A DNA stretch of 64,000 nt from Rhododendron vialii (GCF_030253575.1 NC_080557.1:38919001-38983000); one strand, 5' to 3'; shown: positions 14,401 to 26,626, numbered from the stretch's first letter. Notes: generated by a model not told the origin, from the sequence alone. Translations and numbers: made by a program.

Positions 14401-16598
14401 AGGAAGAACATGGAAATTTCAGGCATGCCTTTCAGACACTAAAGAAAGGCCAAATAAAATAATTAACTGGAAAAGAAAGTTATCCATCAAAAGGGTTTTA
14501 AGATGTATAGTTGGTGAACCAACTTCTAGTTACAAATGTTTCACTTCGATGCAACAATTTGACAAGCAAGTCAAATGGTAAAGCATATAAAGTACAATTG
14601 CTGACAGAATGGTTGGTACCCAGAAACAAAGATGCCATTGGGCAATTTGCATATTGGTTTCAACCTCGGAAATTTAAAAATCTAAAACCAGCAATCTCAC
14701 TAAAACAGAAATTGGCTCCTCCAATCCAAGACACATAAACTAAAAAAATTTACTTATGCAACATTTACTAAGTTAGAAATTCTACACAAAAATTTGCTGT
14801 AAGGTTTTGGTTCAACTCTAGTATTTTCAGAAGTTTCGAAGCACCATGTCAATTTGTAAGGATATTTAGCAAATGCATCGAATATCAAAACCACTAATTT
14901 AACATGCTCTTGTATTTGCTATAAAGGTGGCATGGAAAGACATGACTCAATTGCAAAGGAGGAAGGTTGCTGCATTCTGGTCTCTGGCAAACTCATCCAC
15001 ATTTAGTTCCGATGACAACATTCTTTAGCTGACTCTGTACGGTTTACAAGTTTCTTCCCATTTTTATTGGTGGCCCTTGATATCTTACCTTATCCCTCAC
15101 GCCAACGGTATTATGCTTGCGATACGACTCCCCAACAAAAAAAAGAAGACGAAGAAGACGAAGCCTACTTCTTCTTCTTTCCAGTACCATCTCCCATTTC
15201 CTTGTCCTTAGAATCAACAATTATACAGGATATAATTCTCTTCAACATACTTCTCATATTTAGAAGCTTAGATGATAGGCTAAAGTTCATAACCTACAAG
15301 ATTTTGTAAAAGATACAAAAGCATGCATTGTCAGACATACCACTGGTTACTAATTACTAGCTTACATGCTGACAAATTAATCCACCATAATTCGACTGTT
15401 TATCAAACTAGATTCCATAAAAAGCAGAGGTTTATAATGCGGGAACGACAAGCATTCAAGAAAGCACACCCGAACCTATCCATGAATGAGAATTCCAAGT
15501 TTCAAATTTTCAATAGTTACATCTTCTGAGCAAAAACGTTACTGTAAAAAAGAGAGGCTGTCATAAGAAAACCATCGGAAAATAAAGTAGGGAACTATGG
15601 ATGAGCAAAGATAGGATAGAAAAACAAGAAAAGTGATTTAGGAAAAGCAAACCTTACGATAATGACTTGAAGATTTACACAGGACATATCTATGTTGCAA
15701 TAGAATAGAATTACAAATCATACAGAATCAAATAGATCAAGACTCTCCCAGAATCTTAGCTAGAATTGACAGAAACCAAAATATGCATGTTTAATGAAAT
15801 GAAATCAGGAAAACCAACCAAGAACAAAGACATATGGACCAAAAAGTGTTACAATACTTAACTAACATTCAAACAATAGAAAGTATCACTAGTAGCAAAA
15901 TAGAAGAAACAAAGTTAGTCAATGTACCATCTCCTCGGTTATTGGTACGCGGAAGTTTAAAAGTCTGATAGCCAGCATCTCCAAGTCTCTTCTCATACAT
16001 CCTCACAAGTTCTTCATTTTGAACCCAGAATTCCTGACTCACAATGACAAATCAAAATTGGCAAAACAAACCATAATATCAATCTCTGAGCCATGCTTGA
16101 TTGGCTGCACTAATAGTGAGGGAGTACAAAAACTCATATGAAGATGTTGTACAGTGAGTGAATTGTAATCCAATCCCATGTCTAATCCGGTCAATCAAAC
16201 TGGCCCAAAATGAGAACCAACTTCTCCAAAGTACATAGAGGTAAATATTATTGCCTCAAAAAGTGCACAAAATACCTGTAAACATATAATTGAGGATCCT
16301 AAATCAAGCAGCCTATCCAGTATGCTCTCATTCCGGTTTAGCCAAAGTTCGTGGAACTCACTCTCGCAGTGCTGGAATATTAAGTTGCAGTTACAACAGT
16401 CATTCCACAATTTCCAAGCAAATCACAAGCAACTTCTTCTAAAAGTACAATTCTAACAACTACAAGGCATACCTGATCGTCCAATCGCTTGTAAATTGGA
16501 GCAAGAATATTGAAAGTAGTGCAAGAAACACACCCCAATGAATTTGAACTAGGAGGCCTCTGTTCTTGATCACAGATATCTTCATTCGATTCACCCAT
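11476..16598 (-). CDS. Endonuclease/exonuclease/phosphatase protein with EF hand (At1g02270-like)
   Basis: Ten exons give an in-frame 422-residue protein: 16598-16473, 16371-16276, 16033-15928, 13422-13202, 13081-13005, 12889-12775, 12700-12575, 12490-12386, 12269-12159, 11661-11476. All junctions are GT/AG. Catalytic signatures of the CCR4/DNase I-type fold appear in order: TTFNILAP, the Glu in LQEFW (split by intron 2), NTHLIFPHDSS, GDWNGSKKG, HRGNMCGVDFIL and a C-terminal SDHAQL. Between the last two lies one EF-hand loop, DTDGDGVIDISD. This order matches the plant family described as calcium-binding endonuclease/exonuclease/phosphatase proteins (At1g02270, At5g54130). The fold suggests phosphodiesterase action on nucleic acid or another phosphate ester; the substrate is unknown. 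Intron 3 is 2.5 kb. The acceptor of the last exon is the least certain junction. Confidence 0.92.
13423..15927. other. Long intron 3 of the EEP/EF-hand gene
   Basis: A 2505 bp intron. The only recognisable insert is the 3' part of a SINE at about 14010-14105. Short reading frames here have no recognisable similarity. Confidence 0.7.
14010..14105 (+). mobile_element. Partial SINE (3' part)
   Basis: Shares with the copy at 214-582 the sequence order GGATT(.)CCCC, AATTAGT, a GCACGTAA-type block and a CAAACACCT...AAAA tail. It is diverged and lacks a clear box A. Confidence 0.45.
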
Positions 16599-16798
16599 CT
16601 AACTCAGAGTGCTGCAGAAAGAAATGGAAAGTTTGTAACGTTATATGAAATGTTCTCTTGGACCTTTCATCAAACACTAGGTATGATAAAACAAAACTGG
16701 CAACCAAAAAGGGTGCAAGAACAATCCAATAAAGTTGTGGGTATCAAAGAATAGTGCCCAATTGAGCATGTGGGAAGTGCTTTTACAGTTCCAAGCTA

Positions 16799-16839
16799 GA
16801 GATATGCCATCTTCGATGCCTATGAAGATGGCATATCTC
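16799..16839. repeat. Perfect 16 bp stem-loop
   Basis: GAGATATGCCATCTTC (16799-16814) is followed by a 9-base spacer and its exact reverse complement (16824-16839). It lies about 200 bases upstream of the start codon at 16598, so it may be in the leader or promoter of that gene. The stem is too short for a typical plant miRNA precursor. Confidence 0.85.
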
Positions 16840-17848
16840 GTGAAAGAAGACGGATTTTGCTAGTAAAGAGCGCTTGTGATTTAAAGTTCAGACCTTTTGG
16901 AAGAATCAAACAATAATGGTAGAAAATGGGTGATGGATGGGTGAGAAAAGTGACACTTTCACGCGTTTCTGATAAAAATGGCAGGTATGGTCGATAGAGA
17001 ATCTCCTGTATATATGAAAATTCTCCGACTTCTGGAAGTAACCGTTAGTAACTGAATTTTCTAAATCGAATCCAAACTTAAACACTTCTAATTCTAGCGA
17101 GATAAATATACGGGGGGAAAAAAAACTAGAAAGAAGAAAATTTGTGGGATTGATGACTCTCACTGATTCAGTCTCTCCAACTTTCGTCCATCCCACTCCC
17201 CTTTGCGTATAGAAAATAATGAAAGTAAATAAGACCGGACGAACAAAAATTCGGACTTTGAATTGGTTGACCATTTCAACACCAAAGAACTGAAACCCAA
17301 ATTCATTTTTCCCAATTCCCGGGTTAGCTGTTACAAGAATTTAGCTTCTTCTTCTTCTTTTTTTTGGGTCAAGCGGAAATTCAAAGAAATTAGCTTCACG
17401 CACACGAAGAAAGAAACTTGGAATTCTGTTTTAATGGGCATTTTACAAGAAAACAACTGGACCCAATTGGGGAAACGATACTGCGTATACCTGTTTCTTC
17501 GTTTCTTTAATCATAGTAGTATTTTGAGAGCCAGGGGTGCGAGATATGTGCGCAGGTACGGTTTGTGTGGATATATAAATATAAAGGTGCAAGGAGTTTG
17601 TGTTATTATTCAATAGTTCGGGAGCATGGTCTCGTGGTGCTCCCAACCATCCTAACATAAATATTGTGGTTTGAAGAATCAAGTAGCAGCGCTTCCGAAT
17701 TACTGGATAATTACTCATGGAGCTGCCACCCGAGTGATTATTCAGGTGCACAAGTGCATGCACCACTGAACGGGACGCTCAACGGCCTTTTTCATCTCAT
17801 ATTTGTGTGGGACACATATTGTCATATTTGGCGGTGGAAATTAAAGCC

Positions 17849-18240
17849 GGGCAAAGAACACGATAACACGACAAGAAGTTAGCGGATTAGAGTTGAATAT
17901 TTCTGACACGAAATACAAAAATAACACGGCTCGAGAACACGAATTCTAAATGGGTCGGGTTCGGGTTGAACACGCGAGACACGAAATTGACACAACCAAC
18001 ACAGTTACTAATCTGTGTCCCCAATTAACACGAACATATATATATATATATATAATATATAATATATGGTATATCTGTAATTCTATATAGAGTTGGGCAA
18101 TGGACACGATAACACGACACCAACCGAACACGAAGTTAACGGGTTAGGGTTGATCATTTCTGACACGAAACACGAAAATGACACGATTCGAGAAACAAGA
18201 ATTCTAAATGGGTCGGATTCGGATTGGGTGATTTGTGATA
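17849..18240. repeat. Duplicated block with ACACGATAACACGAC motif
   Basis: Two diverged copies, about 17849-17990 and 18093-18240. Both carry ACACGATAACACGAC, TTCTGACACGAAA and ACAAGAATTCTAAATGGGTC-like segments. They are separated by a short TA-rich stretch. The family is not recognised; it is probably a transposon relic. Confidence 0.6.
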
Positions 18241-19199
18241 CGAACATAACTGACACGACACAAACACGACCCGATACGATCAGTTACCCTGGTCCAGTGG
18301 AAAGAACAGAAATGTGCAGGGGAGAAAACCTCCTGGAACACCGTCATGTATTGCTTGGTGATGGCCTGGCCACGTAACCGTGTTGATGCAGTCGCACTCC
18401 GGCGTGGGCGGTGGGCCCAAGCTGTAAGTTGACGACACTGATATCATGGTGGGTCGCGAAACTTATTATAGGGAGTTTAGTGTTATTTCTCATATATGAG
18501 CGGAAAATTCTTCATTAAAGCAAAACATTAGGCGGTGTCGGTGAAATTTACCAAAGAAAAAAACAACCTTAAATAACAATAGCTAGAGAAGCGTTTACAA
18601 TTCTAGTACTTTTACAAAGAAAATATGAATTTCACAAGTGTTTGTGTTTTTGAACGGTATCACAGCTTAATTGACTCCATGTACTACATCTCCTTCAAAA
18701 GTGTGATTTTCTTGTAACCGTGTGTCTAGTTTACATGCAGTTCGACTAATGTCGAAGTCTTGAAATTAACGACTGGACAAACTACTAATTGCCCTGAAAC
18801 ATTTTAGCAAAATAGTTCCAACATATTTGTTTTCAGCACATAAAGTTTATGGTTAGAAATTTGCAATCACTTTTGCTTGTCAATTTTAAATCGAAAGAGT
18901 CACGCCCTTGTAATGAGCAAAGTCACTACAAGTACAAGGTTGCAGTGAGCAATTACAGCCGTCCAAAAGTATTTTTAACAGTCTGGCTTAAAAAAAACTC
19001 TACTCTGAAAAAATTTATTTTAAATCTATACTAAATTATTGAGATAAATGACTGAAATGCTCACTACAACTCTGTAAGATTCTTGTAAGTTTCTCTCCAC
19101 AACAATCACAAGTAGACGGCCAATTTGCACCACCTTTTGCTCTTTCGTAAAAGCAACAGACCATATGAAAAGGACCCCTGCTTTCCATATACGTGTGGA

Positions 19200-19510
19200 T
19201 GATAAACAAGTCGAGTAGTTAGTTGTTCAAACTTGGCTTGAAAACTTAGAGTTTCAAATCATTTCCAAGCTAAACTTGTCTGTGAGGCAATTCGATCTTG
19301 AATTAGCTTTAATCGAGCCTAACACGAGTTGATCTCGAACAACTTGAATTGGTTATACATCATAAATCGAACGAGCCGAATAGTAGCTTGTTCGAGCTTC
19401 GTTCGAAAACTTATCGAGTTTCAGAAAAGTGTTCAAAACTTGATTTATTTGTATAACAAACTGATCTTAAACGAGTTTTTAACGAACGAATACGAATTCA
19501 AACTAATCTT
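19200..19510. repeat. Degenerate dispersed repeat copy
   Basis: Related to 4650-5330 by repeated AACGAGCCGAATAGTAGCTTG-type phrases. It has no coding potential and no clear ends. Confidence 0.5.
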
Positions 19511-20321
19511 AAATGTATGAATTTAACATAAATATGTGATAATGGAGAATGTAGGCACGCTAGATAATGGTGCCTAAAACCACGAAATAATTACTTGGAA
19601 GGAAGGTGATTTTGAAGAAATAAGCTTCCAATCGAGTTTTAATTTAGTTTGTCATTATTTTTGCAAGACTTTGTTAAATTGTTGGATATCCAATTTGGGG
19701 TAGTATACGTTTATGAAAAGTTTTTCCTAAAGCCTGTCAATAGCTCGACTGACAACATGGATGAGTTGCAAATTCAGATATCCTGATTTCAAAACTCGGT
19801 AACCTCTTGGGGCCAAGCTGCAAGAAAAAAAAAATTCTTGTAAATTCCATAATTGCAACATGAATGACCTGTTTTTGATCGGTCTAGAAAGGAGATAATA
19901 GTTAAAATATAGATAAACTGATTCGGACACCTCTTACTGTAGAAAAACAGAAAGGACAGTTATTCCTAATTTTGTGAGGAAGAGAAGCTCACGAATCCAA
20001 TCCTTCCGCATCATCACTAGCTTTATGGGACGTTCCAAATAAATTCGTAAATAAATATAAAGGAGAGGAAAAAGGACCTCAAAGTAGCTTCCAGATGGCA
20101 ATAACAAGCCCACACTTTAAGCATCAAAATCTATCGTATTACCAAAAATATTACGTTTTCTTTTAAAATTTAAATATACCTTTTCATATATTGGTACAAA
20201 AAAAAAAGGTGATACATAATTCATTTTTATTTTTTTTAATTTACCCCTTTTAGGCATGTGTTTTAAATCCCATTCAAATTGTGTACCTACCAAAAATCTA
20301 CTAGTAAGGCAAATTAACTAA

Positions 20322-20736
20322 GGTTCTGTTTGTTTCGATGTAAAATATTTTACAATGCAAAATTTTTTTCATGTAAAATGTTTTTTTAGAAAACAAACTT
20401 CAAATTTTTATTTTTTGGTGTTTGGTTAGCACTTAAAAATATTTTCAGAAATCAACAAAATAGTGTAGAGAGAGGGAGCTTAAACGGTGAAGAGATCTAA
20501 AAATATTAGAATTAAACATGACGATTGAGGAAACTGAGCAGTGAGAATTGCAGTAGAATGCAGCAGGTTCATTTCGGAAAATAACTTATGGAAGATTTAA
20601 GGGTAAGTCATTTTCATCCAATTGATAGAAAATATTTAATATGTAAAATATTTTTCTAATTTTTTACACAACCAAATACCGGAAAATAGGTAAAATATTT
20701 TACCGGAAAACATTTTACGCCAAAACAAACGGAGCC
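20322..20736. mobile_element. Tourist-like MITE
   Basis: A 415 bp element with inverted ends GGTTCTGTTTGTTTCG and CAAAACAAACGGAGCC. Subterminal TGTAAAATATTTTAC-like repeats lie at both sides. The trinucleotide TAA flanks it at 20319-20321 and 20737-20739, as in PIF/Harbinger MITEs. Confidence 0.8.
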
Positions 20737-20752
20737 TAAATGCTAAAAAATT

Positions 20753-22561
20753 GGGCAAATTTCACTGACCTCCCCTGAGGTTTCTAACACTCGCAGAAAC
20801 CTCCCCTAAGGTTTCTAAAATATCATTGCCCTCCCCTATTTTTTCTAACATTACCAAAATACACCCTTCTGTTAACTTATCGTTAGGTGTCTTGATAGAA
20901 ATGGATGAGTCATACTCATGTCATGTTATATGACCTTCAAACAGCCAAAAATGCCCTTCCAACTTAGCCTTTCTTCTTCTTTTTTATCACCCATTTAGCC
21001 TTTCTTCTGCACTACTATTGACCCTTTTTTTTTTTTCCAACTACTATTTGACCTTTGGCCACTGTACAAAAAAGTTTCAAAAGTAGATAAGGTTTACAAG
21101 AAAAAATGACGATTCAAATTTTAGGGAGAAATCCTACCCCGATCTATAACTACTTCTAGAATTTGCTAAGGCGGGGTAGTGAAAAAAAAAACTGAGCATT
21201 TATCAAAGAAGGGGTTTGTGTATTAAGGGAGCACTGTTTTTTTTTTTGTTTTGTTTTGATAAGCAAGGGGAGCACTGTTTGGTGTTGTGCACTAGTGCAA
21301 AACACGCGTAGGTATGCCCATTATCGGAATCATCTTGGATTCGTTTATTTGATCTAAGCTGTCCGGTAGTTTTTGTCTCTCTGAATAAATGTTCCGTGTA
21401 AAAATGACTTTGACCACATATCGAGAACACATTGGTCTTAAAAAATTATTTGATCTAAGCCATTTGCCGATCTAAATTTTTAAATAGAATACCTACTTGG
21501 CAAAATGATTAAAGCTTGTAGCTCAGTTGGCATCTCCTGGTTCCCTTGGGAGATCAGGGTTTGAGTTCCGTCGTAAGCGTTTGGGGGTTTAGGGTTATAG
21601 GTAGCCTCTGAACTCCTTGTGAAACAACTTACTAACCCCAAATTGATGTAAAAAAATTGGCAAAATACATGAGTCAAATAATCAAACTTTGGATGGGCCC
21701 GAGTGCACAATACATGTTGTGTATTGCGCACATAAGAGACATTATTCTTGTGTATTAACGTTGTTGTAATAAGGCCTAGTTTCCCCAAAAAAGCAAGTTT
21801 TATTTTGTTTTTATTCAAAAAAAAATTCACATTTGTTAATTTTGTGTTAAACTTTTGTGGAATATTAGTTCATCTCAACGAGAGGAATCAAAAAAACAAA
21901 AAAATTTGACTTTTACACATTTTAGCACTTACTTTTAGCCCAGCTAAAAGTGTAAATCTTGGATATTGCTAAAATAAATTGACTAAAAGTCATAATTTTT
22001 AGTTTTTGGATTGCTCTCGTTGAGATGAAATAATAATCTACAAAAAAAATTGATGCAAAACTAAAAAAATACGATAAAATTTTGAATAAGGACAAAAAAA
22101 AGCCCAAGCTTTTCTTCTTTTTTTTTTAAACTAGGCCTAAGTTAATCCAACATTAGCAGCTGAAATTGTTTTTGCTAGTTATTAGTGACTTTAAATTACT
22201 GATTACAACATAATAATTTGATGTGCTTGAGCAAAATTTTTCCATTGTTCTTATCCTTAGAAGAACAGACCGGGGGTGATTGGGAGACCATGAGCCAAGC
22301 CATTTCCAAATTAGGCCTGTGATGCACATTGGTATAATGGTATTAGGATTCTTGCTGGGTTTACACAACAAAGAGATGGAATGGCAAGGTTATCTTTGTA
22401 ATTTTTCCACAAAAGCTAACACCGTTTGTGAACAAGTTAACAGAAGGGGGAGTCTTGGTAATGTCAGAAAAAGTAGGGGATGGCAGTGATATTTCAAAAA
22501 TCTCAGGGGAGATTTGTGATTGTGACAGAAACCTCAGGGGAGGTCAGTTTTGAATTTGCCC
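20753..22561. mobile_element. 1.8 kb non-autonomous TIR element, MULE-like
   Basis: About 130 bp at the left (GGGCAAATTTCACTGACC onward) is the imperfect inverted repeat of the right end (GGTCAGTTTTGAATTTGCCC). Both contain CTCCCCTGAGG(T)TTCT and a CTTCTGTTAACTT block. Flanks TAAAAAATT and TGAAAGGTT match at 6 of 9 positions, possibly a decayed 9 bp duplication. No transposase is seen. A SINE sits inside at 21507-21656. Confidence 0.7.
21507..21656 (+). mobile_element. tRNA-derived SINE, family A, with target duplication
   Basis: Box A (TAGCTCAGTTGG, near 21518) and box B (GGGTTTGAGTTCC, near 21558) are well spaced. The body continues to a short A-run. The direct repeat TTGGCAAAAT flanks it at 21497-21506 and 21657-21666. 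It is the better preserved relative of the minus-strand copy at about 1815-1970. Confidence 0.85.
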
Positions 22562-23005
22562 TGAAAGGTTCCTTACAATGATATGCAAGTAGGAAGAGGA
22601 CATTGGTTAACGGTGAGATTGCGCCATTAGAGTCGTCCATCCCGTTGACAACAAAGTTTGAGAGTCGACGAGTAGAGTCTCAAAACAAAGTTACCGAGAG
22701 GCGTATTCGGTCAATAGCCGTAACTGTTCTCCAATTTTTTCAATAGGATGATTACAATTGGCGTTGCAACGGTTGAATGAATTTCAATTGCCATCGTGCT
22801 AGGTCATAATCTCGGATTTCTGACCTTTGCGAATGGCAAAGAAAACAAAAAATGCTTTCGAATTTTTTTATTAAGAAGATGGAGAATTTTCATAACTATT
22901 TCACTGACGCTTGTAATTGGATCAAAAGTATCACACTCCAACATGGACCATGCAGAAATGTTCCAGTATTTCATTGCAGCTGCACTTGCGTGCGTGCGTG
23001 CGTGT

Positions 23006-23070
<65 letters not shown>

Positions 23071-23294
23071 ATTGAGGCAATTTGGTAGGACTTCCACTGG
23101 AAACTGTGAATCATACATACATGGCCACTGACAGGGAGTACTGGTCTTTTGATACCGTGAGTAGTTACAATTAACAGGAAATCTTGAAACTTGAACGTAT
23201 AAGCTGCAAATACAAACAAAGGCAGAGAAACCAATAGTCATATACTACTGGGAACATACCATAAAGAATGGTAAGGGAATTTTTGCAGTCCCTT
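22562..23294. other. Intergenic with compound microsatellite
   Basis: Between the TIR element and the stop codon of the next gene. Only the TG/G/GA compound repeat at 22988-23068 is recognisable. The part nearest 23294 is probably the 3' UTR of the minus-strand gene. Confidence 0.5.
22988..23068. repeat. Compound microsatellite (TGCG)n(TG)n(G)20(GA)n
   Basis: Short TGCG units, a TG run, about 20 consecutive Gs (23020-23039), then a GA run to 23068. Assembly errors in length are likely here. Confidence 0.9.
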
Positions 23295-23561
23295 CTAGTC
23301 CTCCAGAATCTGTTGCCGTTCAAGCTCGATAATATGTTCGGTCAAAGCGCTTACACTGCCTTTTGCTGTCTCGTTATTGCTCCGGCATTGAAGCAATTGT
23401 TCCCGAAGACTCCGGACAAGCTCGGTGAGTCTCTGAATGTTCTTTTCTTGTGATAAGATGATCTGCATATCCACCAAAATGCAATATATCTTACAAAGCA
23501 CAAAAGAAAGCCACGATGAAAATTAAATTAAAGGTTCTATTTCACATACCCAAGCAGAATA

Positions 23562-23634
<73 letters not shown>

Positions 23635-26558
23635 AATAAAAACTACCAACTTCTATCAGCATTGACATCACATATGTATTATTAGTTAGAAAAATAAATT
23701 CTCTACTGTTTGACCTGCACCCGAAAAAAACAAGCTTGTTTACGACGACTCCCATTTTTTTTGGATAGCATGCTTTTGTATCAGGTTCAAAAACCATTCT
23801 ATCCCTCAAAATAAAAATTCTAGGTACATAATTAGGGATTGTCAACGTGACTTGAGGCTCACAATATAACTAGGGGTGGACTCCAACCTCCCATACCTTG
23901 AAACTCACTGCACTCTAGGGATTTATTATGCAAGAAGCTTCACTTCCACGCTTCTTTTAAGTCTCTGTTCAACCCCAAGCAAACTTCAAAAGATAACTAT
24001 TAGCCCACTGAACGTGTGCTGACAAATGGTCTACCTGGTTTGGCCTCTTTTTTGATGTGTGTAATCCCAAAGCAGTAGAGGCAATTGGTCTACCATATCT
24101 TTTAGACAATTACCCACAGAATTCCAAGTAAAGTACTGCTTGAATATGTTCTTAAGGGTAGTAATGCATGGAATTGTGATGTGTCATTTCCGAGGGTATG
24201 GCATGTAGGATACCAAATCTACAACTGAGATACTCTGTGATGAAATTGGCTACTGCTGACTGCTAGAGCTGCTGAGAGGTATAACTTCATGTAGCATCTA
24301 TGATCCTGATGGGACTGCGGGATGGAGGATTAACAGGACCGTTTAAGTCCATTACATGAGGTGACCATGGTGCTCCTAGTATTATTCTGAAACCGCAAAC
24401 AACAATAACAGAGATTTCTATAGTTTTCAAAAACCCAAGGATGGTCCATCCAATTAATAATCCGATTTTTCCTCAACAGCGATAAGGGGCCAAAATTTTT
24501 AATCTACCCGATTGAATTACTTCTTTTTTTCCAAAGATGACCCTATTGAATTACTTGAAGATGCAGATATTCAGAAAGAACTATCCCAAAAATCTTACAT
24601 CGTAAGTTTAGTTCCAAAAGATACCATCTAAAGGAGTACACCCTCCGATCCATTATATTTGTCCATCTATGAGAGTTGTGCCTTTGATCGGATCAACCAA
24701 TACTATATTTCTCATGAATAAGTTTTCCAAATTTATACAACCAATCAAAAGATCTACATTAGTTCCTTTAATTGTGGTAAGAAATTTGAAAAAACATTCA
24801 TGATAACACATTATCTATTAATCTGAGTTCAAGGCATGATGTGGAAAATGGATAAACAAAATGAAATGGACGGAGTATTGTAGAAAGAAAACAAGGGAAA
24901 ACTAAGGAAGGGTCCTTCAACTATTCAAAACAACAAATCCAAGAACTATTACCATTAAACAAAAGGGAATGAAAAGTGATGGAAAAAATAAAAGACGCAG
25001 GGGTCAGTGGGGGAAAGATATCCCTTGGCACAAGTATTAGAAAAGGATTAATGCTATAAAACATGGTGCTAACTAGTAAAGGACCAAGTGTCTTTGGGCT
25101 TGTAATGTTGTAGTGGTGGGCCTATAGACAATACCAAAGGCTTAATATTGCTTTCGAAAAGACTTAACAAGGATCATCACTTGAAGAGATTATGTGTATA
25201 TCCTACAAAGCCACCCACAGAACACAAGAACATGATTATTGTAAATGAGGCATAAGCTTCTTAAGAGACTGCATAGGAGGTCTGCCGAAAATGCCACAGC
25301 GTGTCAAAACTCATCCCATAACAATTTTTTTCCTCTGTATTCTACTAAATCTTATCCCATTTGCGGGGGTACTAGTTTAGATTTGTTCTTTGGAGTTGAC
25401 ACTGAACATCTGCAAAGCTTCGAATTCCTAGTCTTTGGAAATTGCAGCACGTATTATATAACAAGTTGTAGTATTGCACCACTCTGATGCTTCCTTGAAG
25501 CCTTATTAAAGTAGTATGAACTAGAATCATTAGCAGTTTAGCACCATATATTTCCTGCAAAGGATAATACTACAACAGATTCCAAAGACAAGTGATATAC
25601 AAAGTACATCTCTGATTCATGACACTTTCACATAACAAAAACATACATCAAATTGGTTGGAAAAAACTGCCTAAGGGGTTGCATTATGAAATCAGCAGCC
25701 AATCAGTGACACAATGCTGAGTGCTGACCAACCATGTTACATGGACTGTTCAAAATATACGTTAAGTACTCCATGTTGTGGATGCTTATGTAAGGGTGTG
25801 TGATACGTGTCCAACACCCATATCCAATTTAGGCACTCGATCCTCTGTTTTCTGATACTTGAAAAAAGATTCTTGGATTCGCTAGACAATAAAGATTTTT
25901 AATGTTCCACATGGACAGAAAAAGGAAATATCCTTCTAAACCCATTGATTTCAAGGATATTTAGAGTAATCTATTACAATAGATGATGGAAATAAGTATT
26001 CAGGATCTTTCCCTATACACCCCTACTTTTGGGGCGCATTTCCAATATCTCCAAATTACAGTTTAGGATGGTTAGACACTTGGACATGCACCCGATACAC
26101 ATACTCGAGTCCGTGTAGCATGGCTGAAAAAGTGATCAAACATATAATACGAATTATACAATTTTCAAGCCCCATTAATGAGCTTCATATTTTAGCATGA
26201 TCCAAAATGCCATGACTTGGGTTTTCATGGCCTCCATTAAATTTTTAGTCCTTTACAAGATAACACATTTGTTTTCAAAGTTGGGCTTCCACAGTTCGAC
26301 ATGCCAAACTACGGCAAACCCGAAAAATCGATTAAAAAGCATTCGATGCAATTTCAAGTCAACCAAGTGAAACTAATACGAGAATGAAGATCTAATCACC
26401 TTCTCTTTAACAGCTTCTTCCCTACTGGAAATTTGTTGTTGCTTCTGAGAAACACTAGGACTCGCCTCAATATCACTCACAAGCGGTTGCTTCCACTCAA
26501 ATTGGGAGGTAATTATGAGTATAATCAACAGAAAAACAAGCAACATCGGCCTCGACAT
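23295..26558 (-). CDS. Short membrane-anchored coiled-coil protein, function unknown
   Basis: Two exons, 26558-26400 and 23462-23295, give a 108-residue protein with a phase 0 GT/AG junction. Residues 5-18 are strongly hydrophobic (MLLVFLLIILIITS), a signal anchor or signal peptide. The rest is polar: SVSQKQQQISSREEAVKEK, then a heptad-like helix through the exon join, LTELVRSLREQLLQC, and a C-terminal TEHIIELERQQILED. I recall similar short uncharacterised proteins in other plants but no known function. It is probably a type II membrane protein of the secretory system with a coiled-coil lumenal or cytosolic part; this is inference. The 2.9 kb intron carries a TA microsatellite and a Stowaway-like MITE. 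A CAG at about 26585, upstream of the ATG, may be an acceptor for a leader intron. Confidence 0.75.
23565..23631. repeat. (AT)n microsatellite
   Basis: About 33 AT units inside the intron of the 108-residue protein gene, about 100 bases downstream of the acceptor-side exon. Confidence 0.95.
24639..24875. mobile_element. Stowaway-like MITE in intron
   Basis: A 237 bp element with CACCCTCCGATCCATTATAT at the left and GAAATGGACGGAG at the right, flanked by TA at 24637-24638 and 24876-24877. The termini resemble the Stowaway consensus CTCCCTCCGT. The right terminus is slightly shortened. Confidence 0.65.
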
Positions 26559-26626
26559 CTTTACAGTTTCCTCTCACAACACCTGGCCAAAAAATTCACA
26601 AAAATCAAAGAAAGTACACTAACCAC

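Larger units (their letters stand above)
16600..20318. other. Intergenic upstream of the EEP gene
   Basis: No gene is supported. It contains a perfect stem-loop at 16799-16839, a duplicated block around 17849-18240 and a degenerate AACGAGC-type repeat at 19200-19510. The first several hundred bases should include the promoter and leader of the minus-strand gene that starts at 16598, but no clear TATA box was found. Confidence 0.5.

Noticed and set aside
17600..17770. Possible MITE sharing GTGGTGCTCC and TGAATAATTAC-like phrases with 57690-57850 and 28710-28767
   Set aside because: Similarity is patchy and ends could not be defined; noted only as a possible family.
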